Shown here: positions 42,632 through 51,573 of the stretch, one piece after another | How positions within the stretch are numbered: the stretch's first letter is position 1 | How the letters are laid out: every line of letters starts with the position of its first letter | From: an uncultured Pseudomonadota bacterium | Lineage (GTDB): Bacteria; Pseudomonadota; Alphaproteobacteria; RUG11792 | Assembly: GCA_902784055.1 (NCBI GenBank) | Contig: CACZTP010000003.1 | Span: 1 to 53,726, forward strand | Reading direction: 5' to 3' | DNA length: 53,726 nucleotides | Translations under genes and position numbers: made by a program | Notes under the pieces: generated by a model | Told to the model about the DNA's origin: nothing | What the model saw: the letters and a program-made list of their open reading frames with translations, nothing else | Databases searched by the model: none

Positions 42632-43081
42632 CTACCAATCGTTTGTTGAATTCCGCCAATAGTTTGATATTTCACGTAGAAATTTTGATACACGCGAATA
42701 GTTCACTCTGTCAAAAACTACATGCTCAAGTTTCTGGGAATGTTTATCAATTGCGCTTTTTAGTTTCTTAAATACATCTGTTCCTTTATTCGTTAACCTT
42801 AATATAAGGGAGCGTTTATCATGCGGAGAAGGTATTTGCTCTATATATCCTTCATTAGCAATCTTCTTTATATTATAGGAGGCATTTGAGCCTGAATATC
42901 CGCGTTTCAAAACAAGATCCCCTAAAGAAACATCATTATCTCCGATGTTTAAAATAATGAGTGCTTGAACTGCACTTAAATTTTCTTCATTAATCAATTT
43001 GAGCTCATGTTCTATTAATTCTAAGAAGCTTTTTTGAGCTTGAACTATTGATGTATAAAAATCTATACAACTATTTTTCAT
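42632..43081 (-). CDS. MarR-family winged-helix regulator, LdtR-like
   Basis: 149 residues from the ATG at 43081 (a GTG three codons up is possible). The pattern LSAVQALIILNIGDNDVSLG, DLVLKRGYSGSNASYNIKK, and EGYIEQIPSPHDKRSLILRL is that of the alphaproteobacterial LdtR family, which in Rhizobiales controls L,D-transpeptidase genes and stress tolerance. The recognition helix SNASYNIKKI and the wing with DKRS are present. The gene is convergent with the hdaA-like gene (no intervening base). A 21-base palindrome lies 41 bases upstream of the start and is a likely operator. Confidence 0.8.
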   Translation of the reverse strand: MKNSCIDFYTSIVQAQKSFLELIEHELKLINEENLSAVQALIILNIGDNDVSLGDLVLKRGYSGSNASYNIKKIANEGYIEQIPSPHDKRSLILRLTNKGTDVFKKLKSAIDKHSQKLEHVVFDRVNYSRVSKFLREISNYWRNSTNDW

Positions 43082-43400
43082 AGCATACACAATAAATACT
43101 TAATCCTATGTGATAGTCTAAGATACTTATTTTAAATAAGTATTAAAAATAATTTAAATAATCTTTAAGTTTTAAAGTTTACTGCAAAACAACAAAATTG
43201 TTTTAATTAACGATGTTTTTTAGGTTGTGTGACAAAAATCCCGTTCGATACGGGTATTAATAGGAAACATATTGTATTGAGAAAAATACAAAAGATACAA
43301 ACTATAATTTGATAGTTATCGTTACACCCATATGGTCGTTGACTGTAAAACAATGAGTTCGGTAACATGTACGTGGATATGTTGTTTTTAATTTAATTAA
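43082..43400. other. Divergent intergenic region (319 bases)
   Basis: Lies between the LdtR-like gene and frr. It contains the 21-base palindrome at 43123-43143 and a hairpin at 43240-43254 (CCCGT-TCGAT-ACGGG). Nothing else is clear; no ORF of note and no recognisable RNA. Confidence 0.45.
43123..43143. promoter_or_regulatory. Candidate operator of the LdtR-like regulator
   Basis: ATACTTATTT-T-AAATAAGTAT, a perfect palindrome with 10-base arms and a one-base centre. Size and symmetry suit a MarR dimer, and position suits autoregulation and possibly control of frr-fzlA on the other side. Confidence 0.55.
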
Positions 43401-43961
43401 ATGAAAGTTGATAGCAGACTTGAGAAATTTAAAGAAAAAATGGATGCAACTATAGTTGCTTTTGATAGGGATCTTACCGGAATAAGAACCGGTCGAGCAA
43501 ACCCCGCAATAGTTGAAAATGTAAAAGCTGAAGCCTATGGTAATGCTACCCCCATTAATCAGCTTGCTAGCATTTCTGTTACAGATCCAAGAACGCTTTT
43601 AATTAATGTATGGGACAGCTCTGTTGTTAAGTCTGTTGCCGATGCAATTAGAGATTGTGGGATGAACTTTAATCCTATGGTTGACGGTCAAAATATAAAA
43701 ATAACTCTTGTCCCCCTTACTCAGGAACGACGCAACGAATTGTGTAAATTGGCTTCCAAATTTGCTGAAAACGCAAAAATAACACTAAGAAATGTTCGAC
43801 ATGATGCTTTAGATTTTATCAAAGTATTAGAAAAGAATAAAGAAGTAACAGAAGATATAAAAAAACGTCTTAGTGATAATGTCCAAGAAATGCTGACTGA
43901 ATTTAACACTGTTGTTGAAAAAAAACTAAAAGACAAGCAAAACCTAATTTCTGAGATATAA
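43401..43961 (+). CDS. frr: Ribosome recycling factor
   Basis: Works with EF-G to split the ribosome after termination. 186 residues with the family's three-helix-bundle motifs (DLTGIRTGRANPAIVENV, NQLASISVTDPRTLLINVWD, NFNPMVDGQNIKITLVPLTQ, RNVRHDALDFIK). The usual pyrH neighbour is absent. It is followed four bases later by fzlA. Confidence 0.97.
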   Translation: MKVDSRLEKFKEKMDATIVAFDRDLTGIRTGRANPAIVENVKAEAYGNATPINQLASISVTDPRTLLINVWDSSVVKSVADAIRDCGMNFNPMVDGQNIKITLVPLTQERRNELCKLASKFAENAKITLRNVRHDALDFIKVLEKNKEVTEDIKKRLSDNVQEMLTEFNTVVEKKLKDKQNLISEI

Positions 43962-43965
43962 AAAG

Positions 43966-44643
43966 ATGCGAGTGCTGTATTATTTTTCACTTGATCCAGA
44001 TTCTCGCATAGCTAGACTTGTTTTATCTGAAAAAATGATAGATTTCACTATACAGCACGAGTACCCTTGGAAATTATCAGAAAAGTTTTTGTCTTGTTCT
44101 CCATATGAGATGTTGCCTACATTTGTTGACAACAATGGAGTTTGCGTGTCAGGTATATTAGCTATTACTGAGTACTTAGAAGAAATTTGTCCAGATCCAA
44201 GGATTTTAGGGCATACTCTGAAACAAAGAGCTGATGCACGTCAAATTGCTTATTGGTTTATTTCAGAATTTAAAAAAGATGTTCTAGAGCCAATATTGCA
44301 AGAGAAAGTTCTAAAAAGATTTGAATCAAAAACGGCATCAGCTCCAAATCCAAATGTAATGCGTAACGCTATGTACGATATCCCGCGTTTTTTGGATCGG
44401 GTAGTTTATTTACTAGAACGTCGTTCGTACTTAGCTGGTCGTGATTTTTCAATAGCAGACATAAGTGTAGCGTCTTTTATATCTGTTTTAGATTATTTAG
44501 GAGTGCTGAAGTGGAACAACTACAGCAAGACGCTATTTACGTGGTATGTCCGAGTTAAGTCTCGCAAAAGTTTTCGCCCTTTGTTAATGGATACGATTTC
44601 GGTAATACCACCGTCACGTAATTATGCAAAACTAGATTTTTAG
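43966..44643 (+). CDS. fzlA: FzlA-like GST-fold cell division protein
   Basis: 225 residues with thioredoxin-like N-domain and helical C-domain of the glutathione S-transferase fold. The pattern FTIQHEYPWKLSEKFLSCSP, EMLPTFVDNNG, AITEYLEE, SIADISVASFISVLDYLG and a C-terminal PPSRNYAKLDF matches FzlA, which binds FtsZ filaments in Caulobacter and is needed for constriction. The terminal YxxLDF-type motif is a hallmark of FzlA. It sits between frr and the atpC-like gene. A general GST is the alternative. Confidence 0.85.
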   Translation: MRVLYYFSLDPDSRIARLVLSEKMIDFTIQHEYPWKLSEKFLSCSPYEMLPTFVDNNGVCVSGILAITEYLEEICPDPRILGHTLKQRADARQIAYWFISEFKKDVLEPILQEKVLKRFESKTASAPNPNVMRNAMYDIPRFLDRVVYLLERRSYLAGRDFSIADISVASFISVLDYLGVLKWNNYSKTLFTWYVRVKSRKSFRPLLMDTISVIPPSRNYAKLDF

Positions 44644-44652
44644 GAGATAATT

Positions 44653-44889
44653 ATGGTTAATCTGAAAATTATAAAAAATAATAAAATTATTTATAATGGA
44701 GATATTATAAAAGTTTCAGTCAATGCTGAAAACTTAGGAGTTGTCGAATTTCAACAAGGTTGTGCAAACGCGATATACAAAATTCATGGAAACGTGAGGT
44801 ATATTACATCACAAAAAAATACAGAGGAAATTAATATTACGGACGGTGTCGTGAACGTATCGCCTGATGACATCGAGATCATAGGATGA
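44653..44889 (+). CDS. atpC: Short F1 ATP synthase epsilon-like subunit
   Basis: 78 residues. The pattern VNLKIIKNNKIIYNGDIIKV, FQQGCANAIYKIHGNV, INITDGVVNVSPDDIEIIG fits the N-terminal beta-sandwich of the epsilon subunit, ending where the family has its sandwich end. The C-terminal two-helix domain, which inhibits ATP hydrolysis in many bacteria, is absent (usual length is about 130). It has AGGAG seven bases upstream. Homology is recognised only by pattern, and no other atp gene is in the window. The stop overlaps the next gene's start (ATGA). Confidence 0.6.
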   Translation: MVNLKIIKNNKIIYNGDIIKVSVNAENLGVVEFQQGCANAIYKIHGNVRYITSQKNTEEINITDGVVNVSPDDIEIIG

Positions 44890-45560
44890 CCGACACGATT
44901 TTGTTTGATGACAAGTTATATCCAGTCAATAAAAAAAATAAAGTTGACGGTATAAATCTATTAAACAATATAAAAGATGAAACAATAGCTACTGCATTTT
45001 TTGACCCTCAATACCGTGGTCTCCTAGACAAAATGAAGTATGGAAATGAAGGGGAAAACAGAGGCAAAGCCAGAAGTGAATTACCTCAAATGAGCGACGA
45101 TGTAATAAAAGAATTCATAATAGAGTTTAATAGAATAATAAAAAAGTCTGGACATTTATTTTTATGGGTTGATAAATATCACCTCTGTACTGGGATTTTG
45201 GATTGGTTTTACAATACCGATTTTAAATTGGTCGATATGATTGTCTGGGACAAAGATAAAATAGGTATGGGATATAGGTCTAGAAGAAAATCCGAGTATC
45301 TCATTGTTTTTCAAAAAGAACCAATAAGAGCTAAGGGTTGTTGGACTTTGCATAATATACCTGATGTTTGGACTGAGAAGACAATAAAAACACATCCTCA
45401 TTCGAAACCTATTGATCTCCAAAAACAATTAATACTTGCAACTACAAATGAAAACGATTTTGTATGTGATCCTGCATCAGGTGGGTACTCTGTATTTGAA
45501 TGTTGCAAATTAACTGGCAGAAATTTTATAGGCGGAGATGTTGAGTATGGCGAAGATTAG
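44886..45560 (+). CDS. DNA methyltransferase (N6-adenine/N4-cytosine type)
   Basis: 224 residues of the beta class of amino-methyltransferases. Motif IV reads DPQY (TAFFDPQYRGLL) instead of DPPY; motif I-like DPASGGYSVFEC lies near the C-terminus, after SKPIDLQKQLI. Between them are GHLFLWVDKYHLC and YRSRRKSEYLIVF. It starts inside the last codons of atpC (4-base overlap) and its end overlaps the endonuclease gene, so three genes form one transcript. The site is unknown. DPQY is a known variant in some families. Confidence 0.88.
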   Translation: MTDTILFDDKLYPVNKKNKVDGINLLNNIKDETIATAFFDPQYRGLLDKMKYGNEGENRGKARSELPQMSDDVIKEFIIEFNRIIKKSGHLFLWVDKYHLCTGILDWFYNTDFKLVDMIVWDKDKIGMGYRSRRKSEYLIVFQKEPIRAKGCWTLHNIPDVWTEKTIKTHPHSKPIDLQKQLILATTNENDFVCDPASGGYSVFECCKLTGRNFIGGDVEYGED

Positions 45561-46263
45561 AAATTCTAAACCAAAAATAAGTAGCGGTGGATATTTGCGT
45601 TTGGTTGGTAATGAAAGAATGGCCAATATTTTTACGAAAGCTCAGTCTGCAAATATTCGTAACGGCAATGAACTTGAACAAATTATTTTTAATAATATTC
45701 CAAAGTCGAATACTATCACTAATATAGATGAATTTATTGATGATTGTAAAAATGGTAGAGTTGTAAATGGTTTTTACTTTTGCGACGGAAAGAGTATTTT
45801 TAATAGTAAATATAGATTAGGAAAACATCAACCAGATATACTGATGTTTTCAATTTCTGCCGTTAATACGTGTTGTGTCGTTGAATTAAAAGATGGGGAC
45901 GACTTCGATACTAAAAAATCTCAATCAGAGAAAAATTCGTTGATTGCTATAACAAATCATTTACAATCTTTATTTGGAAAAATATTTGAAAAAATTGATT
46001 ATAAAATTTGTTGTTTTAATCAAAATGATAAAACAAAAGTAATCAATGGCTTAAAAAAGAGATTTACTATTGACGAAGTCGTTACTGGTAAAGAGCTGTG
46101 TAATATGTTGGGAATTGATTATGAGAAGATTATTAACGAGCGACAAAATGATGCTACTGATAATTTTAATTATATTATTGAGGAAATGTGTAACCTTGAT
46201 CAGTTACGAACTAAAGTAATTGAGATTCAAAAAAATATCGTTTCTCATGCCGAATTTTATTAA
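45547..46263 (+). CDS. Type II restriction endonuclease (PD-(D/E)XK type), partner of the preceding methyltransferase
   Basis: 238 residues from the ATG at 45547; an earlier ATG at 45538 adds three residues. The core PDILMFSISAVNTCC-VVELKDGDDFD gives the PD and ExK of a PD-(D/E)XK nuclease. The rest is unlike families I know by sequence. Position directly behind the methyltransferase, with overlap, identifies it as the cognate endonuclease. No internal stop; it looks intact. Confidence 0.75.
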   Translation: MAKIRNSKPKISSGGYLRLVGNERMANIFTKAQSANIRNGNELEQIIFNNIPKSNTITNIDEFIDDCKNGRVVNGFYFCDGKSIFNSKYRLGKHQPDILMFSISAVNTCCVVELKDGDDFDTKKSQSEKNSLIAITNHLQSLFGKIFEKIDYKICCFNQNDKTKVINGLKKRFTIDEVVTGKELCNMLGIDYEKIINERQNDATDNFNYIIEEMCNLDQLRTKVIEIQKNIVSHAEFY

Positions 46264-46354
46264 TAGTTTGTAATACCTTGTCACAAATTGTATCGTCGTT
46301 ACTCTATATCTAGATAGATCCAGAATTATTGTTTGAATTAGATGGTGAAGATTC

Positions 46355-46813
46355 TTATTGTTTTTTTGAATACGCATCGATATATCTGCCCATACCGCCG
46401 AATGTTTCCGTTAATATCCCTTTGCTCTTTCCTAATTTTGTTACAACGGTATCTTTCTCAAAGTTAATATCGTTTTTACTCTGTTTTACACTCACAGACT
46501 TCACTACATCGGCAGAATTAAATGTTATTACGTATGTTTTAGTGTTAACTGTTTCTAGAGTCATAACTCCACGCTTAGACATTTGCTCGCCTGAATAATA
46601 CCAACAGTACTCTCCTCCGTCATGCAAAACGGAGGATCTAAACGAAGGAGAACCAATTTTTTTAAAGACTGTACTTGCCGTATCTGTTCCGACTTTTACA
46701 GAATCAAAGTCGACTAAAATAACATTATACCCACGATTTACGACTGTCTTCTCACAGCCTGATAAAAAAACAGCAAGACAAACCAGGTATTGAAAAAACG
46801 GCTCTCTCTTCAT
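46355..46813 (-). CDS. bamE: Outer membrane assembly lipoprotein BamE (SmpA/OmlA)
   Basis: 152 residues with a lipoprotein signal FFQYLVCLAVFLSGC (lipobox LSGC, Cys20). The body has the SmpA/OmlA pattern: VKVGTDTASTVFKKIGSPSF, YCWYYSGEQM and the later VVKSVSV. It is the last gene of the rpsM-rpsK-rpoA-rplQ group, six bases after rplQ. It works with BamD, whose gene is at 16.5 kb. Confidence 0.82.
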   Translation of the reverse strand: MKREPFFQYLVCLAVFLSGCEKTVVNRGYNVILVDFDSVKVGTDTASTVFKKIGSPSFRSSVLHDGGEYCWYYSGEQMSKRGVMTLETVNTKTYVITFNSADVVKSVSVKQSKNDINFEKDTVVTKLGKSKGILTETFGGMGRYIDAYSKKQ

Positions 46814-46819
46814 AAAAAA

Positions 46820-47239
46820 CTATTTCCTTTGGCTTAACGAATTCGCTTCACTAGAGCCATCATTTGAAACGACAGGTTCAGATCTATCTACAAATTCGAT
46901 GAATGCCATAGGCGCAGCATCTCCGTACCTAAATCCGCATTTTTGGATTCTTGTATACCCGCCATTGCGTTCTTTACATCTTTGGGCTATGTCTTCACAA
47001 AGTTTTTTCATTGCTTGGACATTGTTATGCAATCTCGACAAAATGAGTTTACGTGCGTGCAAATCATTAGTCTTAGCGATTGTAACTAATTTTTCTATCA
47101 TAGGACGTAAATCCTTCGCCTTAGGTACAGTCGTTTTAATACGTTCATGTTCAATTAAAGAACAAACCATTGACTTAAACATAGACAACCTATGCGCAGT
47201 TGGTCTATTAAACTTCCTTTTAGATATTCCGTGTCTCAT
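46820..47239 (-). CDS. rplQ: 50S ribosomal protein L17
   Basis: 139 residues starting MRHGISKRKFNRPTAHRLSM, then EHERIKTTVPKAKDLRPMIE and KCGFRYGDAAPMAFIEFVD, all diagnostic. Four bases separate it from rpoA upstream in the alpha operon. Confidence 0.97.
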   Translation of the reverse strand: MRHGISKRKFNRPTAHRLSMFKSMVCSLIEHERIKTTVPKAKDLRPMIEKLVTIAKTNDLHARKLILSRLHNNVQAMKKLCEDIAQRCKERNGGYTRIQKCGFRYGDAAPMAFIEFVDRSEPVVSNDGSSEANSLSQRK

Positions 47240-47242
47240 AAT

Positions 47243-48316
47243 CTAATCCTCAAAATTATTAAAATCTCGACCTATCATCGTAGATTTTTCGAACGAGTGT
47301 TTATTACTCGTATTCTGTCTTTTAGTTAGCTCAGAAACGTAATCCTGTGGCCATCCTGGAATTTCCATACCAAAAGACAACCCCATGCTTTCCAGAACCG
47401 ATTGAATCTCATTGATCGATTTCCGACCGAGATTAGGTGTTTGTAACAGATCTGAAACGTCTTTCCGAACCAAATCCCCAATGTAAAAGATTCCCTCGTT
47501 CTTCAAGCAGTTAGTTGGTCTCGCAGATAAAGCAAGCTCATCAATACTCTTTAATAAATCCCTGTTAATAGTTGATACTTCAGCGCTTTCTGTTTCGTCT
47601 TTGACCGAAGCCGAGTGTCTATCGAAATCGTCTATTAACAAATCAAAGTGATCTTTTAATATAATTCCAGCTTTGGAAAGCGCTTCTTCTGGACGTAAAG
47701 ATCCGTCTGTCTTTATAGTTAAGATTAACTTATCATAGTCAGTACGTTGTCCAACACGCGTTTGTTCAACATTGTAATTAACCATAAGAACAGGACTATA
47801 AAGTGCATCAATAGATATAACCCCAATAGGTAATTTCCCTTCCTTCTGTGATATAGCTGGGGCGTACCCAATTCCATTGTCAATTGTCAACTCCATATTA
47901 ATGAAAGAGCCCTCGCTAACGGTGCATATTTCATGATTAGGATCGAGGATCTTTATGTCAGACGAACCTTCAATGTCTTGAGCTAAAACAACTTTTGGTC
48001 CTTTAACTGATATTTTTGCCTTTTTCGGAGCGCTCCCCGTTAAAGAAACTCGACATGCTTTTAAGTTTAGAATTATTTCAGCTACATCCTCAGCGACACC
48101 TGGGATTGTCGAAAATTCATGGATAATTCCTTCTATCTTTACAGCCGTAATTGCACTACCAGGAATTGAAGACATAAGAACTCGCCTTAAGGAGTTACCT
48201 ATCGTCATTCCGTATCCTCGTTCTAAAGGCTCTATTACAAAAAGACCTTCTCGGAACAACGTATCTGTATATCTAACATCAATTTTTCCTGGTTTTATAA
48301 ATTTGTCCCAAGTCAC
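47243..48316 (-). CDS. rpoA: DNA-directed RNA polymerase alpha subunit
   Basis: 357 residues. N-terminal assembly domain (FVIEPLERGYGMTIGNSLRR, VKIEGIIHEFSTIPGV) and C-terminal DNA/activator contact domain (LSARPTNCLKNEGIFYIGDL, LLQTPNLGRKSINEIQSVL). A tail of about 25 residues after the C-terminal domain is slightly longer than usual. Located between rpsK and rplQ as expected. Confidence 0.98.
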   Translation of the reverse strand: MTWDKFIKPGKIDVRYTDTLFREGLFVIEPLERGYGMTIGNSLRRVLMSSIPGSAITAVKIEGIIHEFSTIPGVAEDVAEIILNLKACRVSLTGSAPKKAKISVKGPKVVLAQDIEGSSDIKILDPNHEICTVSEGSFINMELTIDNGIGYAPAISQKEGKLPIGVISIDALYSPVLMVNYNVEQTRVGQRTDYDKLILTIKTDGSLRPEEALSKAGIILKDHFDLLIDDFDRHSASVKDETESAEVSTINRDLLKSIDELALSARPTNCLKNEGIFYIGDLVRKDVSDLLQTPNLGRKSINEIQSVLESMGLSFGMEIPGWPQDYVSELTKRQNTSNKHSFEKSTMIGRDFNNFED

Positions 48317-48328
48317 ACTAACACTCCT

Positions 48329-48724
48329 TTAATTACGGCGGGCCTTTGGTGGGCGGCAACCATTATGAGGCAAAGGTGTTATATCAGATATAGACGTTAC
48401 AGCAATATCAAACTTTTGCAACGCTCTGATGGCGGTTTCACGGCCGGCTCCAGGTCCTTTAACTAACACTTTTACCTTTTTAACACCATGTTCAATGGCT
48501 TTTTCAATTGCTTTTTCGGCTGCTAACTGCGCAGCGAAAGGAGTTGATTTCCTCGACCCTTTTTGTCCGACGTTCCCCCCAGAACTGAAAGCCAGTGTGT
48601 TGCCGCCCTCATCTGTTATTGTGACTATTGTGTTGTTAAATGTCGCGTTTATATGAACAACAGCATTAACGACATTCTTTTTTTCTTTCTTTTTTATTTT
48701 TACAGCATTAGATGTTTGCGCCAT
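48329..48724 (-). CDS. rpsK: 30S ribosomal protein S11
   Basis: 131 residues. [51 protein letters not shown] and the C-terminal [17 protein letters not shown] identify S11. It follows rpsM by eight bases. Confidence 0.98.
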   Translation of the reverse strand: MAQTSNAVKIKKKEKKNVVNAVVHINATFNNTIVTITDEGGNTLAFSSGGNVGQKGSRKSTPFAAQLAAEKAIEKAIEHGVKKVKVLVKGPGAGRETAIRALQKFDIAVTSISDITPLPHNGCRPPKARRN

Positions 48725-48732
48725 AATTCACC

Positions 48733-49113
48733 TTACTTCTTTGTCGCTATTTTCTTACCCGCAATTGGAATTGCTTTCCCTTTTCTCGTGCGAGCATTCG
48801 TATGAGTACGTTGACCACGGACTGGCAAACGCTTCCTATGTCTCAAGCCTCGGTAACAGCCTAAATCAGTTACTCGTTTTATGTTCATAGCAATTTCACG
48901 ACGTAAATTCCCTTCAACGGTGTAATTTGCATCGATAATTTCCCTTATTGCTGTTACTTCTTCAGTTGTGAGATCCACAACTTTTTTCCCTTCTGGAATT
49001 TTTGCGTCGCGAACTATGCACTTAGCAAAGTGCGGACCTATTCCAAATATGTATCTTAAACCGATTTCAACCCTTTTGTTATTAGGCAAATCGATACCTG
49101 CTATACGTGCCAC
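48733..49113 (-). CDS. rpsM: 30S ribosomal protein S13
   Basis: 126 residues starting [20 protein letters not shown], with YIFGIG and [18 protein letters not shown]. It is the first gene of the group rpsM-rpsK-rpoA-rplQ-bamE. Upstream of it the expected adk/secY genes are absent, so the operon is cut here. The 5' end of the transcript lies in the AT-rich stretch 49114-49377, in which I see no other gene. Confidence 0.97.
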   Translation of the reverse strand: MARIAGIDLPNNKRVEIGLRYIFGIGPHFAKCIVRDAKIPEGKKVVDLTTEEVTAIREIIDANYTVEGNLRREIAMNIKRVTDLGCYRGLRHRKRLPVRGQRTHTNARTRKGKAIPIAGKKIATKK

Positions 49114-49377
49114 TCTTTTATACTCCTTTTTACGTAAATCACGTAATTATAACTTCTTCGCATTACAGTCCATTTTAATTTAAAGATGAACCAGCGTATA
49201 TATTCATGATACAACGTTTCCACTTCTCGGGCAATTTGATGGAAAGAAGAAGAAATCAAAACCAGTAAGGCTTTGATTAATTTAGACAAATCTATTAGCA
49301 ATATATTCTATGATAGGAAAGTAAAAAATAACCTTGATATTGAATCACTTAGTTTTTCAAAAATAACCTTTACCATA

Positions 49378-49662
49378 TTATTGATCATTTTCTGTTGGTT
49401 TTTCGGAAACAACACTTACCTCATCATTGTTCGTTTCCTGTGGAATACATTTATCATTTTTTACGTTGTTTATTATATTCGGCATATTAGTATTCTTTTT
49501 AATCTCCTGTTCTTTTAAGGGAATAACTCTAGATGAAACTGAGTGTATATTAGAAATAAGCCCGTGTTTAAGAGCAAATTCCATAGAATTAATATCCGCA
49601 GAAAAGTAAAAGGATATAAAGGGAAAAACAACTATTAATAATTTTTTTGTTTTACTACACAT
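49378..49662 (-). CDS. Possible small exported protein, unknown
   Basis: 94 residues. MCSKTKKLLIVVFPFISFYF is a signal-peptide-like start, and the rest is polar (Asn, Lys, Glu). There is no clear ribosome site and no known family. The opposite strand also has ORFs of similar length here, so coding status is uncertain. It lies between rpsM and the dsbD-like gene. Confidence 0.35.
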   Translation of the reverse strand: MCSKTKKLLIVVFPFISFYFSADINSMEFALKHGLISNIHSVSSRVIPLKEQEIKKNTNMPNIINNVKNDKCIPQETNNDEVSVVSEKPTENDQ

Positions 49663-49776
49663 AGCAAAGTTGTTGAAAGTTAAGTTAACACGGTAAGTTT
49701 AACAAATTGTAATACGATCGTGCTGCGATTGGTATACTACACATGAAAAATGATTGTATTGTGCTCCTCATATACC

Positions 49777-51573
49777 ATGACGATTTTTTCAAAGATTTTA
49801 TCAAAACTGTTATATTTTTTCGTTTTTGTATTTTGTATAAACACGACGAAAGCCACAAAACTGGACATCGCTAATGGAGGGCAAAAAATAAGTATTCCAC
49901 AAGCACAAGTTGTACTAAGGACGTCAGTTAAGCAATCAATAAAAGGTATCTTTTATATAGCTATTGATTTTAAAGTTCCATTTGGTTCTCATATTACCTC
50001 GCCTGAAGGCATTGGTAAGACTGTGGCTCCATCAATAAGGCTAACTAATTGCAAAATACTCGATATGGAATGGGAAAAGCCTGTACCAATTTTAAATAGA
50101 GACGGCTCGGCTAGTGGATATACAGGGTATTATAAAGATTTTACTGTTTTGCTAAAAGTGTCTGTTACTGATATAACTCAGCCTGTTTATTACGACATAT
50201 TTTATGTTTTGTGTAGCAAAAATTGTACACCATGCCAGGTAAAAGGTACTTTGCAATATAATGGAAAATTAATACCCCAAACAACAACGGTAGAAAAAAC
50301 TAAAGTTGACATTAAAAATAAGCCTAATATAGATATTAAAACAGATAAGCAAAAAATAAAAACAGCACAAACGTCAATAAGTACGAGAGTTTTACATAGC
50401 ATATTAATTGGTCTATTAGGTGGGTTAATTCTTAACGTGATGCCCTGTGTGTTCCCTGTTATATCAATAAAACTCTTATCTGTAGCGAGATCTGCAGGAC
50501 AACTACCGGTGCTAATAAGAAAGCAATGTTTTGCGTACTCAGCAGGAACCGTACTTATGTTTTTCTTGTTGGGCTTATTGTTATGCCTAATACGTCAGAA
50601 AATACCGTCGACAGGATGGGGGTTTTATATGCAAATTCCACAATTTAACTATTCCTTATTAATATTGTTTTTCCTATGTGCACTGCATTTTCTTGATATT
50701 TTCAAGTTTTACATCCCCCTTCCACAAACGCGACGTTTACAAAACAAAGAATACGGATTATCAGTAAAATCATTTTTTAACGGAATGTTTGGAGCTGTTA
50801 CATCTGCTGTATGTGCAGGACCATTTTTAGGCTTGTCTATAGGGAGTGCTTTATTAAGCGGAAGCCTTACTGATGCAATAATATTGTTTGTATCGATAGG
50901 AATCGGTCTTGCTTTGCCATTCATATTTATTGCAATCTTTCCAAAATATGTTTCATACTTTCCAAAATTATCAGAAAAAGCATTACGTACTTTTTCTTTA
51001 ATTCTTGGTATATTAATGCTTTTATCATGTACATGGGTAATAAGTATCCTTATTCCGCAACTGAGTAACCCGAATAAAGTAATGTGGACAATGATGACAC
51101 TTGTCATTGGTGCTTTTTTGCTATATTCAATTCAAAATATATCTACTAATAAAATCGTTCGGATGATATTGTCTATATCAACATTTGCTGTTGTCGCATC
51201 AGGGTATATAACTGTAAATACCAGGACACAAAGCAATAAAATTACTTGGCATCAATATGCTGGAGCGTTGCCAGAAAAACGCCCGATGTTCTTAAATTTT
51301 TCAGCTTCATGGTGTTTAAATTGCCAATTCAATAGTCGCGTATTTAATGATGCAGAAATTATAAAATTGTTTAATAAAAAAAATATTTATGCAATAAAAT
51401 GTGATTGGACTAATAGAAGCGAAGAAGTTTCAGAACTATTAGCAAAGTTTGGTTCTGTATCTGTTCCGTTTTATGTGTACTATCCAAAAGATGGAAAACC
51501 AATAATTCTTCCAACAATGCTTACAAAGAGTAATGTAATAACAGTGATAGATAAAGAGGTTAAAAATGCGTAA
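49777..51573 (+). CDS. dsbD: DsbD/ScsB-like thiol:disulfide interchange protein
   Basis: 598 residues from the ATG at 49777 (another at 49750). Signal peptide, then an N-terminal periplasmic domain (to about 190) with VLCSKNCTPC. About eight membrane segments follow (LNVMPCVFPVISIKLL and TSAVCAGPFLGLSIG carry the two membrane Cys), then a C-terminal thioredoxin domain with SASWCLNCQF. Such proteins pass electrons from cytoplasmic thioredoxin to periplasmic partners. The N-terminal domain pattern is closer to ScsB-type than to E. coli DsbD. It overlaps lspA by eight bases. Confidence 0.9.
   Translation: MTIFSKILSKLLYFFVFVFCINTTKATKLDIANGGQKISIPQAQVVLRTSVKQSIKGIFYIAIDFKVPFGSHITSPEGIGKTVAPSIRLTNCKILDMEWEKPVPILNRDGSASGYTGYYKDFTVLLKVSVTDITQPVYYDIFYVLCSKNCTPCQVKGTLQYNGKLIPQTTTVEKTKVDIKNKPNIDIKTDKQKIKTAQTSISTRVLHSILIGLLGGLILNVMPCVFPVISIKLLSVARSAGQLPVLIRKQCFAYSAGTVLMFFLLGLLLCLIRQKIPSTGWGFYMQIPQFNYSLLILFFLCALHFLDIFKFYIPLPQTRRLQNKEYGLSVKSFFNGMFGAVTSAVCAGPFLGLSIGSALLSGSLTDAIILFVSIGIGLALPFIFIAIFPKYVSYFPKLSEKALRTFSLILGILMLLSCTWVISILIPQLSNPNKVMWTMMTLVIGAFLLYSIQNISTNKIVRMILSISTFAVVASGYITVNTRTQSNKITWHQYAGALPEKRPMFLNFSASWCLNCQFNSRVFNDAEIIKLFNKKNIYAIKCDWTNRSEEVSELLAKFGSVSVPFYVYYPKDGKPIILPTMLTKSNVITVIDKEVKNA

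Noticed and set aside
43240-43254. CCCGT-TCGAT-ACGGG hairpin as a small RNA gene
   Set aside because: A five-base stem alone without promoter or T tract is too little; noted only as part of the intergenic description.
49273-49518. Plus-strand ORF of 81 codons between rpsM and the dsbD-like gene
   Set aside because: It has no ribosome site and is very Phe/Ile/Leu-rich, as expected for the shadow of an AT-rich strand. The minus-strand ORF with a signal-peptide-like start is the better candidate, and even that is weak.
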